Assembly: GCF_900240945.1 (NCBI RefSeq)
Contig: NZ_OESG01000013.1
Coordinates: 1,776,888-1,840,887 of the forward strand
Origin: Mycobacterium sp. 3519A
Lineage (GTDB): Bacteria; Actinomycetota; Actinomycetes; Mycobacteriales; Mycobacteriaceae
Length of the DNA stretch: 64,000 nt
Direction: 5' to 3'
A program made the translations under genes and the position numbers. The notes beneath the pieces are model-generated. The model saw only the letters and a list, made by a program, of their open reading frames with translations. It was not told the origin of the DNA and did no database searches. Positions within the stretch are counted from its first letter, which is position 1, and every line of letters begins with the position of its first letter. Shown piece by piece: positions 52,655 through 61,205 of this stretch.

Positions 52655-53086
52655 CTAGATCGGGTCGGTGCCGAGCGCGACGAGGATGCGCTTGAACTCG
52701 CGCCGTTCCTCGTCGCTCAGGTTGGTCATCAGTCGACGCTCCGCGGCGCGCACCCCGTCGTCGGTGCGCTCGAGCAGTTGCTCCCCGTCGCGGGTCAGTT
52801 GCGCGGGCAGCGAGCGCCCCGACGACACGCTGGCCGGCCGAACCACCAGGCCGCGGTCCTCGAGGCCGCGCAGCACCATGTTCATCGCCTGCGGCGAGAC
52901 GTTCAGTGCGCGGGCCAACTCGGCGTTGGAATGCCCGGGATACTTCGACAGCACCCGCATGCACAGGTACTCCGGAAACGCCACGTTCAACGGTTCGAGG
53001 ACGCTCGCCGTCACGTCGGCTTTCAACGGAAGCAGCACGCGGTGCAGCAGATAACCCAGTGGCTCGTCCTCGAGGCTGTCGCTCAT
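52655..53086 (-). CDS. MarR-family regulator, Rv2887-like
   Basis: 143 residues using ATG 53086 (MSDSLEDEPLGYLL); ATG 53095 is an alternative. The winged helix is PGHSNAELARALNVSPQAMNMVLRGLEDRGLVVRPASVSSGRSLPAQLTRDG, with terminal helices giving the dimer. The PLGYLLHRV, PQAMN and PASVSSGRSLPA stretches agree with my memory of M. tuberculosis Rv2887, which lies in the same stretch of that genome. Rv2887 represses the methyltransferase gene rv0560c; here a methyltransferase is divergent and adjacent. Confidence 0.9.
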   Translation of the reverse strand: MSDSLEDEPLGYLLHRVLLPLKADVTASVLEPLNVAFPEYLCMRVLSKYPGHSNAELARALNVSPQAMNMVLRGLEDRGLVVRPASVSSGRSLPAQLTRDGEQLLERTDDGVRAAERRLMTNLSDEERREFKRILVALGTDPI

Positions 53087-53103
53087 ATCAACCATATTGA
53101 CAC
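53085..53103. promoter_or_regulatory. MarR operator copy 1
   Basis: ATATCAACCATATTGACAC: imperfect dyad (ATATCAA/TTGACAC, 5-bp centre), overlapping the start codon of marR. The dyad of copy 2 follows with no gap. Occupancy here would block marR transcription and probably its translation start. Confidence 0.6.
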
Positions 53104-53818
<715 letters not shown>

Positions 53819-53836
53819 TCCGCCACGCGCCGCCGA

Positions 53837-53866
53837 CCCCATAGCGGCTTTTGGGCCGCTATGGGG
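53837..53866. terminator. Strong hairpin between methyltransferase and pyrH
   Basis: CCCCATAGCGGC (53837-53848), loop TTTTGG, GCCGCTATGGGG (53855-53866): a perfect 12-bp stem, 18 bp after the methyltransferase stop and 43 bp before pyrH. It is likely a terminator separating the two units, though it could also sit in the pyrH leader. There is no U-run after it. Confidence 0.6.
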
Positions 53867-53909
53867 CAGGATTAGGTGCGATCACAGCCGAGGATTTCGA
53901 AGGAGTCGG

Positions 53910-54662
53910 ATGGCGGACCCGACTAGCCCCAACGGCAACGAACCATCACTGATCCGGCCGATGTACTCCCGCGTGCTGCTCAAGCTCGGCGGCGAGATGT
54001 TCGGCGGCGGGGAAGTGGGCCTGGACCCGGACGTCGTGCACCAGGTGGCCCGGCAGATCGCCGAAGTGGTCCGCAGCGGGGTGCAGGTCGCGGTCGTCAT
54101 CGGCGGCGGCAACTTCTTCCGCGGCGCGCAGTTGCAGCAGCGCGGCATGGAGCGCAGCCGCAGCGACTACATGGGCATGCTCGGCACCGTGATGAACAGC
54201 CTTGCGCTGCAAGACTTCTTGGAGAAGGAAGGCATCGCGACGCGGGTGCAGACCGCGATCACCATGGGTCAGGTCGCCGAGCCGTACATCCCGCTGCGGG
54301 CCCGCAGGCACCTGGAGAAGGGTCGCGTGGTGATATTCGGGGCCGGCATGGGCCTGCCGTACTTCTCCACCGACACCACCGCCGCGCAGCGGGCGCTGGA
54401 GATCGGCGCCGAGGTGGTGCTGATGGCCAAGGCGGTCGACGGCGTCTTCACCGCGGACCCCCGCGTCGACCCCGACGCGCAGTTGCTCACCGCGATCAGC
54501 CACCGCGAGGTCATCGACCGCGGCCTGAAGGTCGCCGACGCCACCGCCTTCAGTCTGTGCATGGACAACGGCATGCCGATCCTGGTGTTCAACCTGCTCA
54601 CCGACGGCAATATCGCCAGGGCGGTGGCAGGTGAGAAGATCGGAACACTGGTCACCACCTGA
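53910..54662 (+). CDS. pyrH: Uridylate kinase
   Basis: 250 residues, ATG with AAGGAG upstream. The amino-acid-kinase fold of UMP kinase is shown by [70 protein letters not shown], and the UMP-binding [16 protein letters not shown]. It phosphorylates UMP to UDP, feeding RNA and DNA synthesis. It leads the conserved pyrH-frr-cdsA cluster, 12 bp before frr. Confidence 0.98.
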   Translation: MADPTSPNGNEPSLIRPMYSRVLLKLGGEMFGGGEVGLDPDVVHQVARQIAEVVRSGVQVAVVIGGGNFFRGAQLQQRGMERSRSDYMGMLGTVMNSLALQDFLEKEGIATRVQTAITMGQVAEPYIPLRARRHLEKGRVVIFGAGMGLPYFSTDTTAAQRALEIGAEVVLMAKAVDGVFTADPRVDPDAQLLTAISHREVIDRGLKVADATAFSLCMDNGMPILVFNLLTDGNIARAVAGEKIGTLVTT

Positions 54663-54674
54663 CAAGGAGTCACC

Positions 54675-55232
54675 TTGATCGACGAAACCCTCTTCGACGC
54701 CGAGGAGAAGATGGAGAAGGCGGTGTCGGTGGCGCGCGACGACCTGGCGTCGATCCGCACCGGACGGGCCAACCCCGGCATGTTCGCCCGCGTCAACGTC
54801 GACTACTACGGCTCGATGACACCCATCACCCAGCTGTCGAGCATCAACGTTCCCGAAGCCCGCCTCGTCGTGATAAAGCCCTATGAGGCCAACCAGTTGC
54901 GCAACATCGAGGACGCGATCCGCAACTCGGATCTCGGGGTCAATCCGACCAACGACGGCAACGTCATCCGGGTCGCGATCCCGCAGTTGACGGAGGAGCG
55001 TCGCCGCGACCTCGTCAAGCAGGCCAAGGCCAAGGGCGAGGACGCGCGAGTCACCGTCCGCAACATCCGTCGCAAGGCGATGGAGGAACTGCACCGCATC
55101 AAGAAGGACGGCGAGGCAGGCGAGGATGAGGTGGCCCGCGCCGAGAAGGACCTCGACAAGACCACGCACACTTACACCGCTCAGATCGACGAGTTGGTCA
55201 AGCACAAAGAAGGCGAGCTGCTGGAGGTCTAG
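54675..55232 (+). CDS. frr: Ribosome recycling factor
   Basis: 185 residues from TTG 54675 with AAGGAGT upstream. The tRNA-mimic signature is complete: [102 protein letters not shown]. It releases ribosomes after termination with EF-G. Its TAG shares a G with the GTG start of cdsA. Confidence 0.98.
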   Translation: MIDETLFDAEEKMEKAVSVARDDLASIRTGRANPGMFARVNVDYYGSMTPITQLSSINVPEARLVVIKPYEANQLRNIEDAIRNSDLGVNPTNDGNVIRVAIPQLTEERRRDLVKQAKAKGEDARVTVRNIRRKAMEELHRIKKDGEAGEDEVARAEKDLDKTTHTYTAQIDELVKHKEGELLEV

Positions 55233-56113
55233 TGACCGAACAGCACGCGACTCCCGTGGCAGACACTGACGCCGGCCCGACCGAGCCGCCCAAAAAGACA
55301 TCCCGCGCAGGCCGAGACCTACCCGCGGCGATCGGCGTCGGCGTCGTGCTCGGCGGCATGGCGATCGCGGTGCTGTTGTTCGCGCCGATCGGCTGGCTGC
55401 CCGTGCTGTCGGTGTTCATTCCGATCGCCACGCACGAGGTCATCCGGCGGCTGCGGGAGGCGGGCTACGACCTGCCCGCGATACCGCTGTTGCTCGGCGG
55501 GCTGGCGATGATCTGGGGGACGTGGTTCGGCCCGGCTGGGCTGCTGGGCGCCTACGGCGGGACGCTCGTCGTTTGCATGGTGTGGCGGCTGCTCGGCCAG
55601 GGGCTGCGCGAGCAGCCGGTGAACTATTTGCGCGACATGTCGGCCACCGTGCTGCTCGCGACGTGGGTGCCGCTGTTCGCCAGCTTCAGCGCGCTGTTGA
55701 TCTTCCAGGACCACGGCGGCGTCAGGACGTTCACCGTGATCGCGACGGTGGTGTTCGCCGATATCGGCGGCTATGTGGCCGGCGTGCTGTTCGGCAAGCA
55801 TCTGATGGCGCCGGCCATCAGCCCGAAGAAGTCGTGGGAGGGGCTGGGCGGGTCGTTGGTGTTCGGTATCGCCGCCGCGGTCCTTTCGGTGACGTTCCTG
55901 CTGGATCGGCCGGCGTGGGTCGGCGTGCCGCTTGGGCTGATGTTGGTGATCACCGGGGTGCTCGGCGATCTGGTGGAGTCGCAGGTCAAGCGCGATCTCG
56001 GCATCAAGGACATGGGCACGCTGTTACCTGGTCACGGGGGCATCATGGACCGGATCGACGCGATGCTGCCGTCCGCTGTCGCCGGTTGGATCGTCCTGAC
56101 GCTGCTGGCGTGA
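55232..56113 (+). CDS. cdsA: Phosphatidate cytidylyltransferase
   Basis: 293 residues with a GTG start overlapping the frr stop. It is a multi-helix membrane protein with the CTP-transferase signature near the C-terminus ([32 protein letters not shown]). It makes CDP-diacylglycerol from phosphatidic acid and CTP for phospholipid synthesis. The last 90 bp overlap, antisense, the 3' end of the adjacent EamA-family gene. Position matches M. tuberculosis Rv2881c. Confidence 0.97.
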   Translation: MTEQHATPVADTDAGPTEPPKKTSRAGRDLPAAIGVGVVLGGMAIAVLLFAPIGWLPVLSVFIPIATHEVIRRLREAGYDLPAIPLLLGGLAMIWGTWFGPAGLLGAYGGTLVVCMVWRLLGQGLREQPVNYLRDMSATVLLATWVPLFASFSALLIFQDHGGVRTFTVIATVVFADIGGYVAGVLFGKHLMAPAISPKKSWEGLGGSLVFGIAAAVLSVTFLLDRPAWVGVPLGLMLVITGVLGDLVESQVKRDLGIKDMGTLLPGHGGIMDRIDAMLPSAVAGWIVLTLLA

Positions 56114-56980
56114 CACCCGGGCGTTGAGCCAGCAGGCGGCCGCGCCGACCACGAGGCCGACCGCGATTCCGATGTCCGGTCGTTGCCCCAGCATCAGCCA
56201 CGACAGCAGGCCGGCGACAGCGGGAATGACCGCGAACAGCATCGCGACCGCCGCGGCGCCGTAGTTGTTGATCGCGCGCACGTAGAGCGTCATGCAGAGC
56301 GTGGCGTTGAGGAGGACGACGGCCGCGACCGCGCCTGCCGCCTTCCACGGGTCGGTCACGGTGAAGGGCGTGACGGTGGCGAGCACCGCGACGGGCAGCA
56401 GGGCGATGCCGTTCTGGAGTGCCGAGGTGGCACGGAAGTCCACCCCGGAGCAGAACCGCTGCTGGTAGACCCCGCCGGCCGCGAGGCTGAGCAGCGCGAC
56501 GAGGAGCAGCAGCACGACGGTGTCGACGCCGCCGATGGTGATCAGCCGTCCCGCGCAGGCGGCCAGCACCGCGAGGACGCCGAGGACCAGAGCGCCTGTT
56601 CGCGCCCAGGTCAGGCCTTCGCCGAGGAACAGCGTCGCGAGCACGGCGGTGACGACGGGATTCATCGAGATGACGACGGCGCCGAGCACCGCGGGCGCGC
56701 CGTGCATCAGAGCCAGGTACAGGCAGATGAACTGCAGCGCGTTGGTGAGCAATCCGGCGATCAGGACGTGGACGAGGGTGCGGCCAGTGGGCCAGGTCAC
56801 ACGGGAGAGCAGGGCCCATGCCGAGAGGATGGCGCCCGCGAGCGCGAACCGGAAGAGCAGTACCGCCATCGGCGACATCGCTGAAACAGCAAGTGCGCCA
56901 ATGGGATAGCCGAGCGCATAGAAGAACGTCAGGTTCGACGCGGAGCGCAGCGGCATCGGGGGCAGGGGCATGGTTCCCAT
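56024..56980 (-). CDS. EamA (DMT) family transporter
   Basis: 318 residues from ATG 56980; a TTG 12 nt upstream is an alternative. Ten hydrophobic helices in two EamA repeats ([80 protein letters not shown] and [33 protein letters not shown]). It exports or imports a small metabolite, substrate unknown. The last 30 codons overlap the 3' end of cdsA in opposite orientation; a hydrophilic C-terminal tail is encoded there. Confidence 0.86.
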   Translation of the reverse strand: MGTMPLPPMPLRSASNLTFFYALGYPIGALAVSAMSPMAVLLFRFALAGAILSAWALLSRVTWPTGRTLVHVLIAGLLTNALQFICLYLALMHGAPAVLGAVVISMNPVVTAVLATLFLGEGLTWARTGALVLGVLAVLAACAGRLITIGGVDTVVLLLLVALLSLAAGGVYQQRFCSGVDFRATSALQNGIALLPVAVLATVTPFTVTDPWKAAGAVAAVVLLNATLCMTLYVRAINNYGAAAVAMLFAVIPAVAGLLSWLMLGQRPDIGIAVGLVVGAAACWLNARVSRQQRQDDPTGDSGRQHRVDPVHDAPVTR

Positions 56981-57046
56981 GGTTGCGATCAACGCCTGTC
57001 ATCGCCAATCAATTTCGGTCCGCTGCTGATGCGATACTGGCTGTAC

Positions 57047-58165
57047 ATGTCTTTACCTCTCGTCTTTGATGCCCCGCGACGTGCGATGCCGCCGCGGCAC
57101 CTTGCTGACCTCGACGAAGCGGGCCGGGCGGCCGCCGTCGCGGAGCTGGGCCTGCCCGCGTTTCGCGGCAAGCAGCTGGCGAATCAGTACTACGGGAGGT
57201 TGATCGCCGATCCGCAGCAGATGACCGACCTGCCTGCGGGGGTGCGCGATCAGGTAACGTCGGCGTTGTTCCCGCGGCTGTTGACTGCGGTGCGGGAGAT
57301 CGAGTGCGACGCAGGCGAGACGCGAAAAATGCTGTGGCGGGCGCTGGACGGCACGACGTTCGAATCGGTGCTGATGCGGTATCCGCAGCGCAACACGGTG
57401 TGCATCTCGTCGCAGGCGGGCTGCGGTATGGCGTGCCCGTTCTGCGCGACGGGGCAGGGCGGGTTGACGCGGAATCTGTCGACGGCGGAGATCCTGGAGC
57501 AGGTGCGTGCTGCGGCGGTGGAGTTGCGGGACCGCGACGGGGACGGGATCGCGCGCCCCGCGCGCAGCGGCAGGTTGTCGAACATCGTGTTCATGGGCAT
57601 GGGGGAACCGCTTGCCAACTACAACCGGGTGGTGGCGGCGGTGCGCAGGATCACCGAGGCGCCGCCGCATGGTTTCGGGATTTCCGCGCGGTCGGTGACG
57701 GTGTCCACGGTGGGCTTGGCGCCCGCGATCCGCAAGCTGGCCGACGAACGACTGGGTGTGACGTTGGCGTTGTCGCTACATGCGCCGGATGATGAACTGC
57801 GGGACACGCTGGTGCCGGTGAACAATCGGTGGAAGGTTGCCGAAGCGCTCGAGGCGGCACGGTATTACGCGGACGTGACGGGGCGGCGGGTGTCGATCGA
57901 GTACGCGTTGATCCGCGACGTCAACGACCAGCCTTGGCGCGCAGATCTGTTGGGCAAGCGTCTGCACGGGGCGCTGGGGCCGCTGGCGCATGTGAACGTG
58001 ATTCCGCTGAACCCGACGCCAGGCAGTGAGTGGGACGCCAGCCCGAAGCCGGCGGAACGAGAGTTCGTGAAGCGGGTGCGGGAGCACGGGGTGTCGTGCA
58101 CGGTGCGCGATACGCGGGGCCGCGAAATCGCCGCGGCCTGTGGACAGTTGGCGGCCGAGGGCTGA
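57047..58165 (+). CDS. rlmN: Dual-specificity rRNA/tRNA adenine-C2 methyltransferase RlmN
   Basis: 372 residues starting at ATG 57047 ([11 protein letters not shown]), chosen because family homologues begin here; an ATG 18 nt upstream is in frame. The radical-SAM Cys triad C126, C130 and C133 is in [68 protein letters not shown] and the substrate Cys in [18 protein letters not shown] are further marks. It methylates A2503 of 23S rRNA and A37 of some tRNAs. It carries a short insertion ([14 protein letters not shown]) relative to the M. tuberculosis protein as I remember it. Confidence 0.95.
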   Translation: MSLPLVFDAPRRAMPPRHLADLDEAGRAAAVAELGLPAFRGKQLANQYYGRLIADPQQMTDLPAGVRDQVTSALFPRLLTAVREIECDAGETRKMLWRALDGTTFESVLMRYPQRNTVCISSQAGCGMACPFCATGQGGLTRNLSTAEILEQVRAAAVELRDRDGDGIARPARSGRLSNIVFMGMGEPLANYNRVVAAVRRITEAPPHGFGISARSVTVSTVGLAPAIRKLADERLGVTLALSLHAPDDELRDTLVPVNNRWKVAEALEAARYYADVTGRRVSIEYALIRDVNDQPWRADLLGKRLHGALGPLAHVNVIPLNPTPGSEWDASPKPAEREFVKRVREHGVSCTVRDTRGREIAAACGQLAAEG

Positions 58166-58177
58166 GCGTCGGGCCGT

Positions 58178-58216
58178 CCGGAGCCACTTGTGAAAGTGCC
58201 CACGTACTGAGCGACA
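58178..58216 (+). repeat. Left copy 1 (L1) of the bracketing repeat
   Basis: A 39-bp copy, 13 bp after the rlmN stop. L1 differs from L2 (58231-58269) by one base. Core CCACTTGTGAAAGTGCCCAC then GTACTGAGCGACA; within it the box CCCAC recurs at 16-bp spacing. L1 and L2 are 53 bp apart start-to-start. Confidence 0.9.
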
Positions 58217-58230
58217 GTTGCGGCCGGTTT

Positions 58231-58269
58231 CCGGACCCACTTGTGAAAGTGCCCACGTACTGAGCGACA
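58231..58269 (+). repeat. Left copy 2 (L2) of the bracketing repeat
   Basis: 39 bp, 38 of 39 identical with L1. It ends 8 bp before the stop of the winged-helix-like gene. Same orientation as L1; opposite orientation to R1 and R2 on the other flank. Confidence 0.9.
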
Positions 58270-58277
58270 ACTCGAGC

Positions 58278-58595
58278 TCATAGCCGGAAACCGCGAAACC
58301 ACAGGGGTTTCGCCGCGGCACGCATGGTGATCACACGCGTGTAGATCCGGTGCTCGGTGCCGCGTGGTACGAACCCCGGGCCATAGAGCCCCCGCGCGAT
58401 CCGACGGACCCTGCCGCGCCGCCGCTCCCACCGCAGCGCGTCCGACACTTGCTTCGATGCACGTCCCGGAATCTCGAATCCCTGCCACTCCAAGGCTTCG
58501 ATGAGCTCGTCGACCGTAGTAGGGCCGTGCTGCAACAAATACATCGTCAGCGCATACCGAAGTTCTATGCCCCGCAGAACGTGCCTGGTTTCCAT
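58278..58595 (-). CDS. Small winged-helix-like protein bracketed by inverted repeats
   Basis: 105 residues from ATG 58595 (METRHVLRGIELRYAL). A helix-turn-helix-like stretch (ALTMYLLQHGPTTVDELIEALEWQGFEI, then KQVSDALRWERRRGRVRRIARGLYGPG) ends in the R-x-x-R-G-x-Y-x-x-G pattern seen in AbiEi-type antitoxin N-termini and small transcription factors; no enzyme domain, no membrane segment. No Shine-Dalgarno is obvious, and the frame stays open upstream through both R copies (75-bp period is divisible by 3), so a longer protein cannot be excluded. Its role is unknown; binding the repeats is my inference. Confidence 0.6.
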   Translation of the reverse strand: METRHVLRGIELRYALTMYLLQHGPTTVDELIEALEWQGFEIPGRASKQVSDALRWERRRGRVRRIARGLYGPGFVPRGTEHRIYTRVITMRAAAKPLWFRGFRL

Positions 58596-58629
58596 TGCCG
58601 AACCGTGGCACGCACATCCGACAGATCCG

Positions 58630-58677
58630 GCGTTGTCGCTCGGTACGTGGGCATTTTTACATGTGGGTTTGCGCAGC
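58630..58677 (-). repeat. Right copy 1 (R1) of the bracketing repeat
   Basis: 48 bp, identical with R2. Read on the minus strand its core is CCCACATGTAAAAATGCCCA followed by CGTACCGAGCGACA; against the L core it differs at about four of 33 positions. It ends 34 bp upstream of the winged-helix-like ATG. Confidence 0.9.
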
Positions 58678-58704
58678 GTTGGGTGTCGATGTGTGTGGCA
58701 GCGG

Positions 58705-58752
58705 GCGTTGTCGCTCGGTACGTGGGCATTTTTACATGTGGGTTTGCGCAGC
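58705..58752 (-). repeat. Right copy 2 (R2) of the bracketing repeat
   Basis: 48 bp identical with R1, 75 bp away. It overlaps the C-terminal codons of the SnoaL-like pseudogene, whose TAA falls inside this repeat. Confidence 0.9.
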
Positions 58753-59041
58753 CTCCGCCGGCGCATTCAGAAACCACACATTCTCCTCACGCAACCGTCG
58801 ACTGCGCCACCCGTCCGGCGTCCGCACCAACTCATGGTGGCAGTAACCACCGCACGAACTCAGCGACGCCATCTCCGGTAACTGCATCGGGTTGTAGAAC
58901 ATCGTCCGCACCGTCGCCGTATCACCGTCGACAACGCTTTCGATGTTCGTGATGTAGTGCCGTGAACCAGTCCACGACCTCGTCTCGGCTTCCCACGACC
59001 GCACCCGCGGACGCATAGTCGATCTCCGCCTCGTCGGTCAA
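58732..59041 (-). pseudogene. Decayed SnoaL-like gene (frameshift, N-terminal and internal loss)
   Basis: Two minus-strand frames together give one SnoaL/NTF2-like protein. From about 59041 to 58958 one frame reads LTDEAEIDYASAGAVVGSRDEVVDWF; after about 58965 another frame reads RHYITNIESVVDGDTATVRTMFYNP and continues to ENVWFLNAP. Family members join these with about ten more residues and in one frame, and begin roughly 40 residues earlier; here the start would lie within the aldehyde dehydrogenase gene. It is therefore truncated at the N-terminus, deleted and frameshifted. R2 sits over its end. Confidence 0.7.
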
Positions 59042-60522
59042 TCCGGCATTCCGATCGTCTTGGCCTCCAGGTACTCCTTGTACCCTTCCTCGCCGTTGCG
59101 ATAGCCCAGCCCGCTCTGCTTCGTCCCACCGAACGGGCTGCCAATACCGAAGTGGCTCTTGCCATTGATCGTCACATTGCCGGTCCGCATCCGCTTGGCC
59201 ACCTCGAACGCCCTGTCCACGTCGGCACTGCTGACCTCACCCGACAGCCCATAGATCGTGTTGTTCGCGATCGCGACCGCCTCGTCGTCGCTGCCGTACG
59301 GCGTCACCGTCAGCACCGGCCCGAAGATCTCCTCCTGCGCCACCTTCGAATCCGGGTCGACGTCAGCCAACAGCGTCGGCTGCACGTAGTAACCCGTCGG
59401 CAAATGCTCCGGCACACCGCCGCCCGTCACCAGTCGCGCCCCCGCGTCGATGCCGCTCCGGATCAGCCCGAGCACCTTCTGCCGTTGCGTCTCGCTGATC
59501 TGCGGCCCTTGCATATTCCCCGGCGTCCACGGATCGCCCATCGGGAAGTTCTCCATCGCGCTCTTCAGTATCGCCAGACCTTCGTCATAGCGGCTGCGCG
59601 GCAACAAGATTCGGCTCGGCAAGATACAGCTCTGGCCCGACATCACGCACGCCATCATCGCCGCCAACGGCAGCGCCGAATTGAAGTCCGCATCGTCGAG
59701 CACGATGTGCGCCGACTTTCCGCCCAACTCCAGCAGCGTCTTCTTCACCGTCGACGCCCCCGCCGCCAGGATCGCCCGCCCCGTCGCCGTCGAACCCGTG
59801 AACGTGATCATGTCGACCCGCGGGTCCGCCGACAAGGCCGCGCCCACCTCGTTCGCATTCGACACCACGACGTTGAACACCCCGGCCGGAATATCGGTCT
59901 CCTCCGCGACGATCCGGCCGTACTCGCTGCCCGACCACGGGGTCAGTTGCGCCGGCTTCAACACCACCGTGTTGCCCGCCATCAGCGCAGGCACCGTCTC
60001 GGCCACGTTGAGATAGAACGGCACATTCCACGGCGTTATCGCCCCGATCACCCCGACGGGCTCATAGTGGATCTTGCGCCGCGCCGGACCCAGCGGCGTC
60101 TCGTGCAGCCCGTTGTCGACCAGGTACTCGAACGCACGACCGTGCTCGGCCCAGTGCTTGACCTCCTCGATCGGGCTCTCGATCTGACTGCCCGTGACGG
60201 TGACCGGACAGCCCACCTCGGTGATCAGGACCCGGCGCAGTCGCTCCTTGTTGCGCTCCAGCGCCTCGTGCAACTGCGTCAGGCAGTGATAGCGGAACTC
60301 CAGATCTCGCGACCAGTCCGTCTCGTCGAAGGCGCGCCTGGCCGCTCCGACGGCCCGTGCCATGTCCGCGACCGTCCCATCGGTCGCCTGGCCGACCACC
60401 TGCTCAGACGCTGGATGAACGACGTCGAATGTCGCCTTGCTGCTTGTGATCTGCAATTCGCCGTCAATGAGCATCCGCTCGTCGCCTGCCAGCACGCCGG
60501 ATTCCGTCTGCACTCCCGTCAT
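59038..60522 (-). CDS. NAD(P)-dependent aldehyde dehydrogenase
   Basis: 494 residues. It shows GAITPWNVPFYLNVAETVPALMAGNTVVLKPAQLTPWSG, the general-base Glu in LLELGGKSAH, and the catalytic Cys299 in MSGQSCILPSR. The NAD-binding FTGSTATGRAIL and the C-terminal PFGGTKQSGLGYRNGEEGYKEYLEAKTIG complete it. It oxidises an aldehyde to its acid. The P450 and CoA-transferase nearby suggest a hydroxylate-oxidise-activate route. A 30-bp shared element lies 8 bp upstream of the ATG; two TetR genes and a P450 complete the block. Confidence 0.95.
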   Translation of the reverse strand: MTGVQTESGVLAGDERMLIDGELQITSSKATFDVVHPASEQVVGQATDGTVADMARAVGAARRAFDETDWSRDLEFRYHCLTQLHEALERNKERLRRVLITEVGCPVTVTGSQIESPIEEVKHWAEHGRAFEYLVDNGLHETPLGPARRKIHYEPVGVIGAITPWNVPFYLNVAETVPALMAGNTVVLKPAQLTPWSGSEYGRIVAEETDIPAGVFNVVVSNANEVGAALSADPRVDMITFTGSTATGRAILAAGASTVKKTLLELGGKSAHIVLDDADFNSALPLAAMMACVMSGQSCILPSRILLPRSRYDEGLAILKSAMENFPMGDPWTPGNMQGPQISETQRQKVLGLIRSGIDAGARLVTGGGVPEHLPTGYYVQPTLLADVDPDSKVAQEEIFGPVLTVTPYGSDDEAVAIANNTIYGLSGEVSSADVDRAFEVAKRMRTGNVTINGKSHFGIGSPFGGTKQSGLGYRNGEEGYKEYLEAKTIGMPD

Positions 60523-60530
60523 GGCAGACA

Positions 60531-60560
60531 GCTTTACAAACTATCGGCGAAGTGTCACCC
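60531..60560 (-). promoter_or_regulatory. 30-bp shared element, copy A (aldehyde dehydrogenase promoter)
   Basis: Begins GCTTTACAAA and ends CGAAGTGTCACCC; it matches copy B (62885-62914) at 25 of 30 positions. TTACA and TGTCA are imperfect inverted half-sites with a 14-bp centre. It lies 8 bp before the aldehyde dehydrogenase ATG and contains the stop codon of the TetR A gene. Confidence 0.7.
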
Positions 60561-61103
60561 GTTCTGTTTGATTCCGGCCGCATGCCGCAGCTGCGCCAGG
60601 AACTGATCGCCGTCGTCGCTGCGCACGATGTAGTGCGATACCGCGACCCGGATCGCCGTCGCCGCCTTCACCGCCCCGTTCGGGCCAGGCATCAGCTTCT
60701 GCAGGCGGGCCCGCATCACCGGGATGATCCTGCTCAACTGGGCGATGACGACCTCGGGTTCGATGTCGACCAACCGCACCCCTGAGTACGACTGCTGATA
60801 CTCGACGATGAACCGCAGCGCCGCGTCCAGCTTCTCGGTGCCCCGCAGCCCCGACGTGGCCCGGCTGATGCCCCCGTCGAACATCTCGCGCTCGAAGACG
60901 CCGAACGCGTCGAGCAACTCACCCTTGGACGCGAACCACCTGTACAAGGTGGGCCGCGACACGCCGGCCTGCAGCGCGACCTCCGAAAGACTCAGCTTGG
61001 TCTGACCGCTGCGGCCGAGCACTTCCGCGGTCGCGACAAGGATCCGGTGCCGCGTCGAAGTGTCCTCGACGGCGCCGGATGCGTCGGGTAGCGGTTCGTT
61101 CAC
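60555..61103 (-). CDS. TetR-family regulator A
   Basis: 182 residues from GTG 61103. The HTH is HRILVATAEVLGRSGQTKLSLSEVALQAGVSRPTLYRWFASKGELLDAFGVF. The C-terminal half (VEYQQSYSGVRLVDIEPEVVIAQLSRIIPVMRARLQKL) is closely similar to TetR B at 62353-62883, so they are paralogues. The TGA lies within shared element copy A, 33 bp upstream of the aldehyde dehydrogenase start. It is divergent from the CaiB-type gene over 102 bp containing GTGCAC-type palindromes. Confidence 0.92.
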   Translation of the reverse strand: MNEPLPDASGAVEDTSTRHRILVATAEVLGRSGQTKLSLSEVALQAGVSRPTLYRWFASKGELLDAFGVFEREMFDGGISRATSGLRGTEKLDAALRFIVEYQQSYSGVRLVDIEPEVVIAQLSRIIPVMRARLQKLMPGPNGAVKAATAIRVAVSHYIVRSDDGDQFLAQLRHAAGIKQNG

Positions 61104-61205
61104 GTCCGAGACCTCACTCGTGTGGTGTGCACATCCTAAATGGTGCACCGGTTGCGATAAGCGAACCCGGCCGACAAGCGCCACGGCGGCGATACGTTGT
61201 ACACC

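Noticed and set aside
58178..58752. CRISPR array
   Set aside because: Only two repeats per side, in opposite orientation, with unequal spacing (53 and 75 bp) and a gene between; no cas genes nearby.
58595..58846. Plus-strand frame through R1 and R2 with a repeated RCRSVRGHFYMWVCAA peptide
   Set aside because: The peptide is merely the repeat translated; no start signal or domain, and it is antisense to the winged-helix gene and pseudogene.
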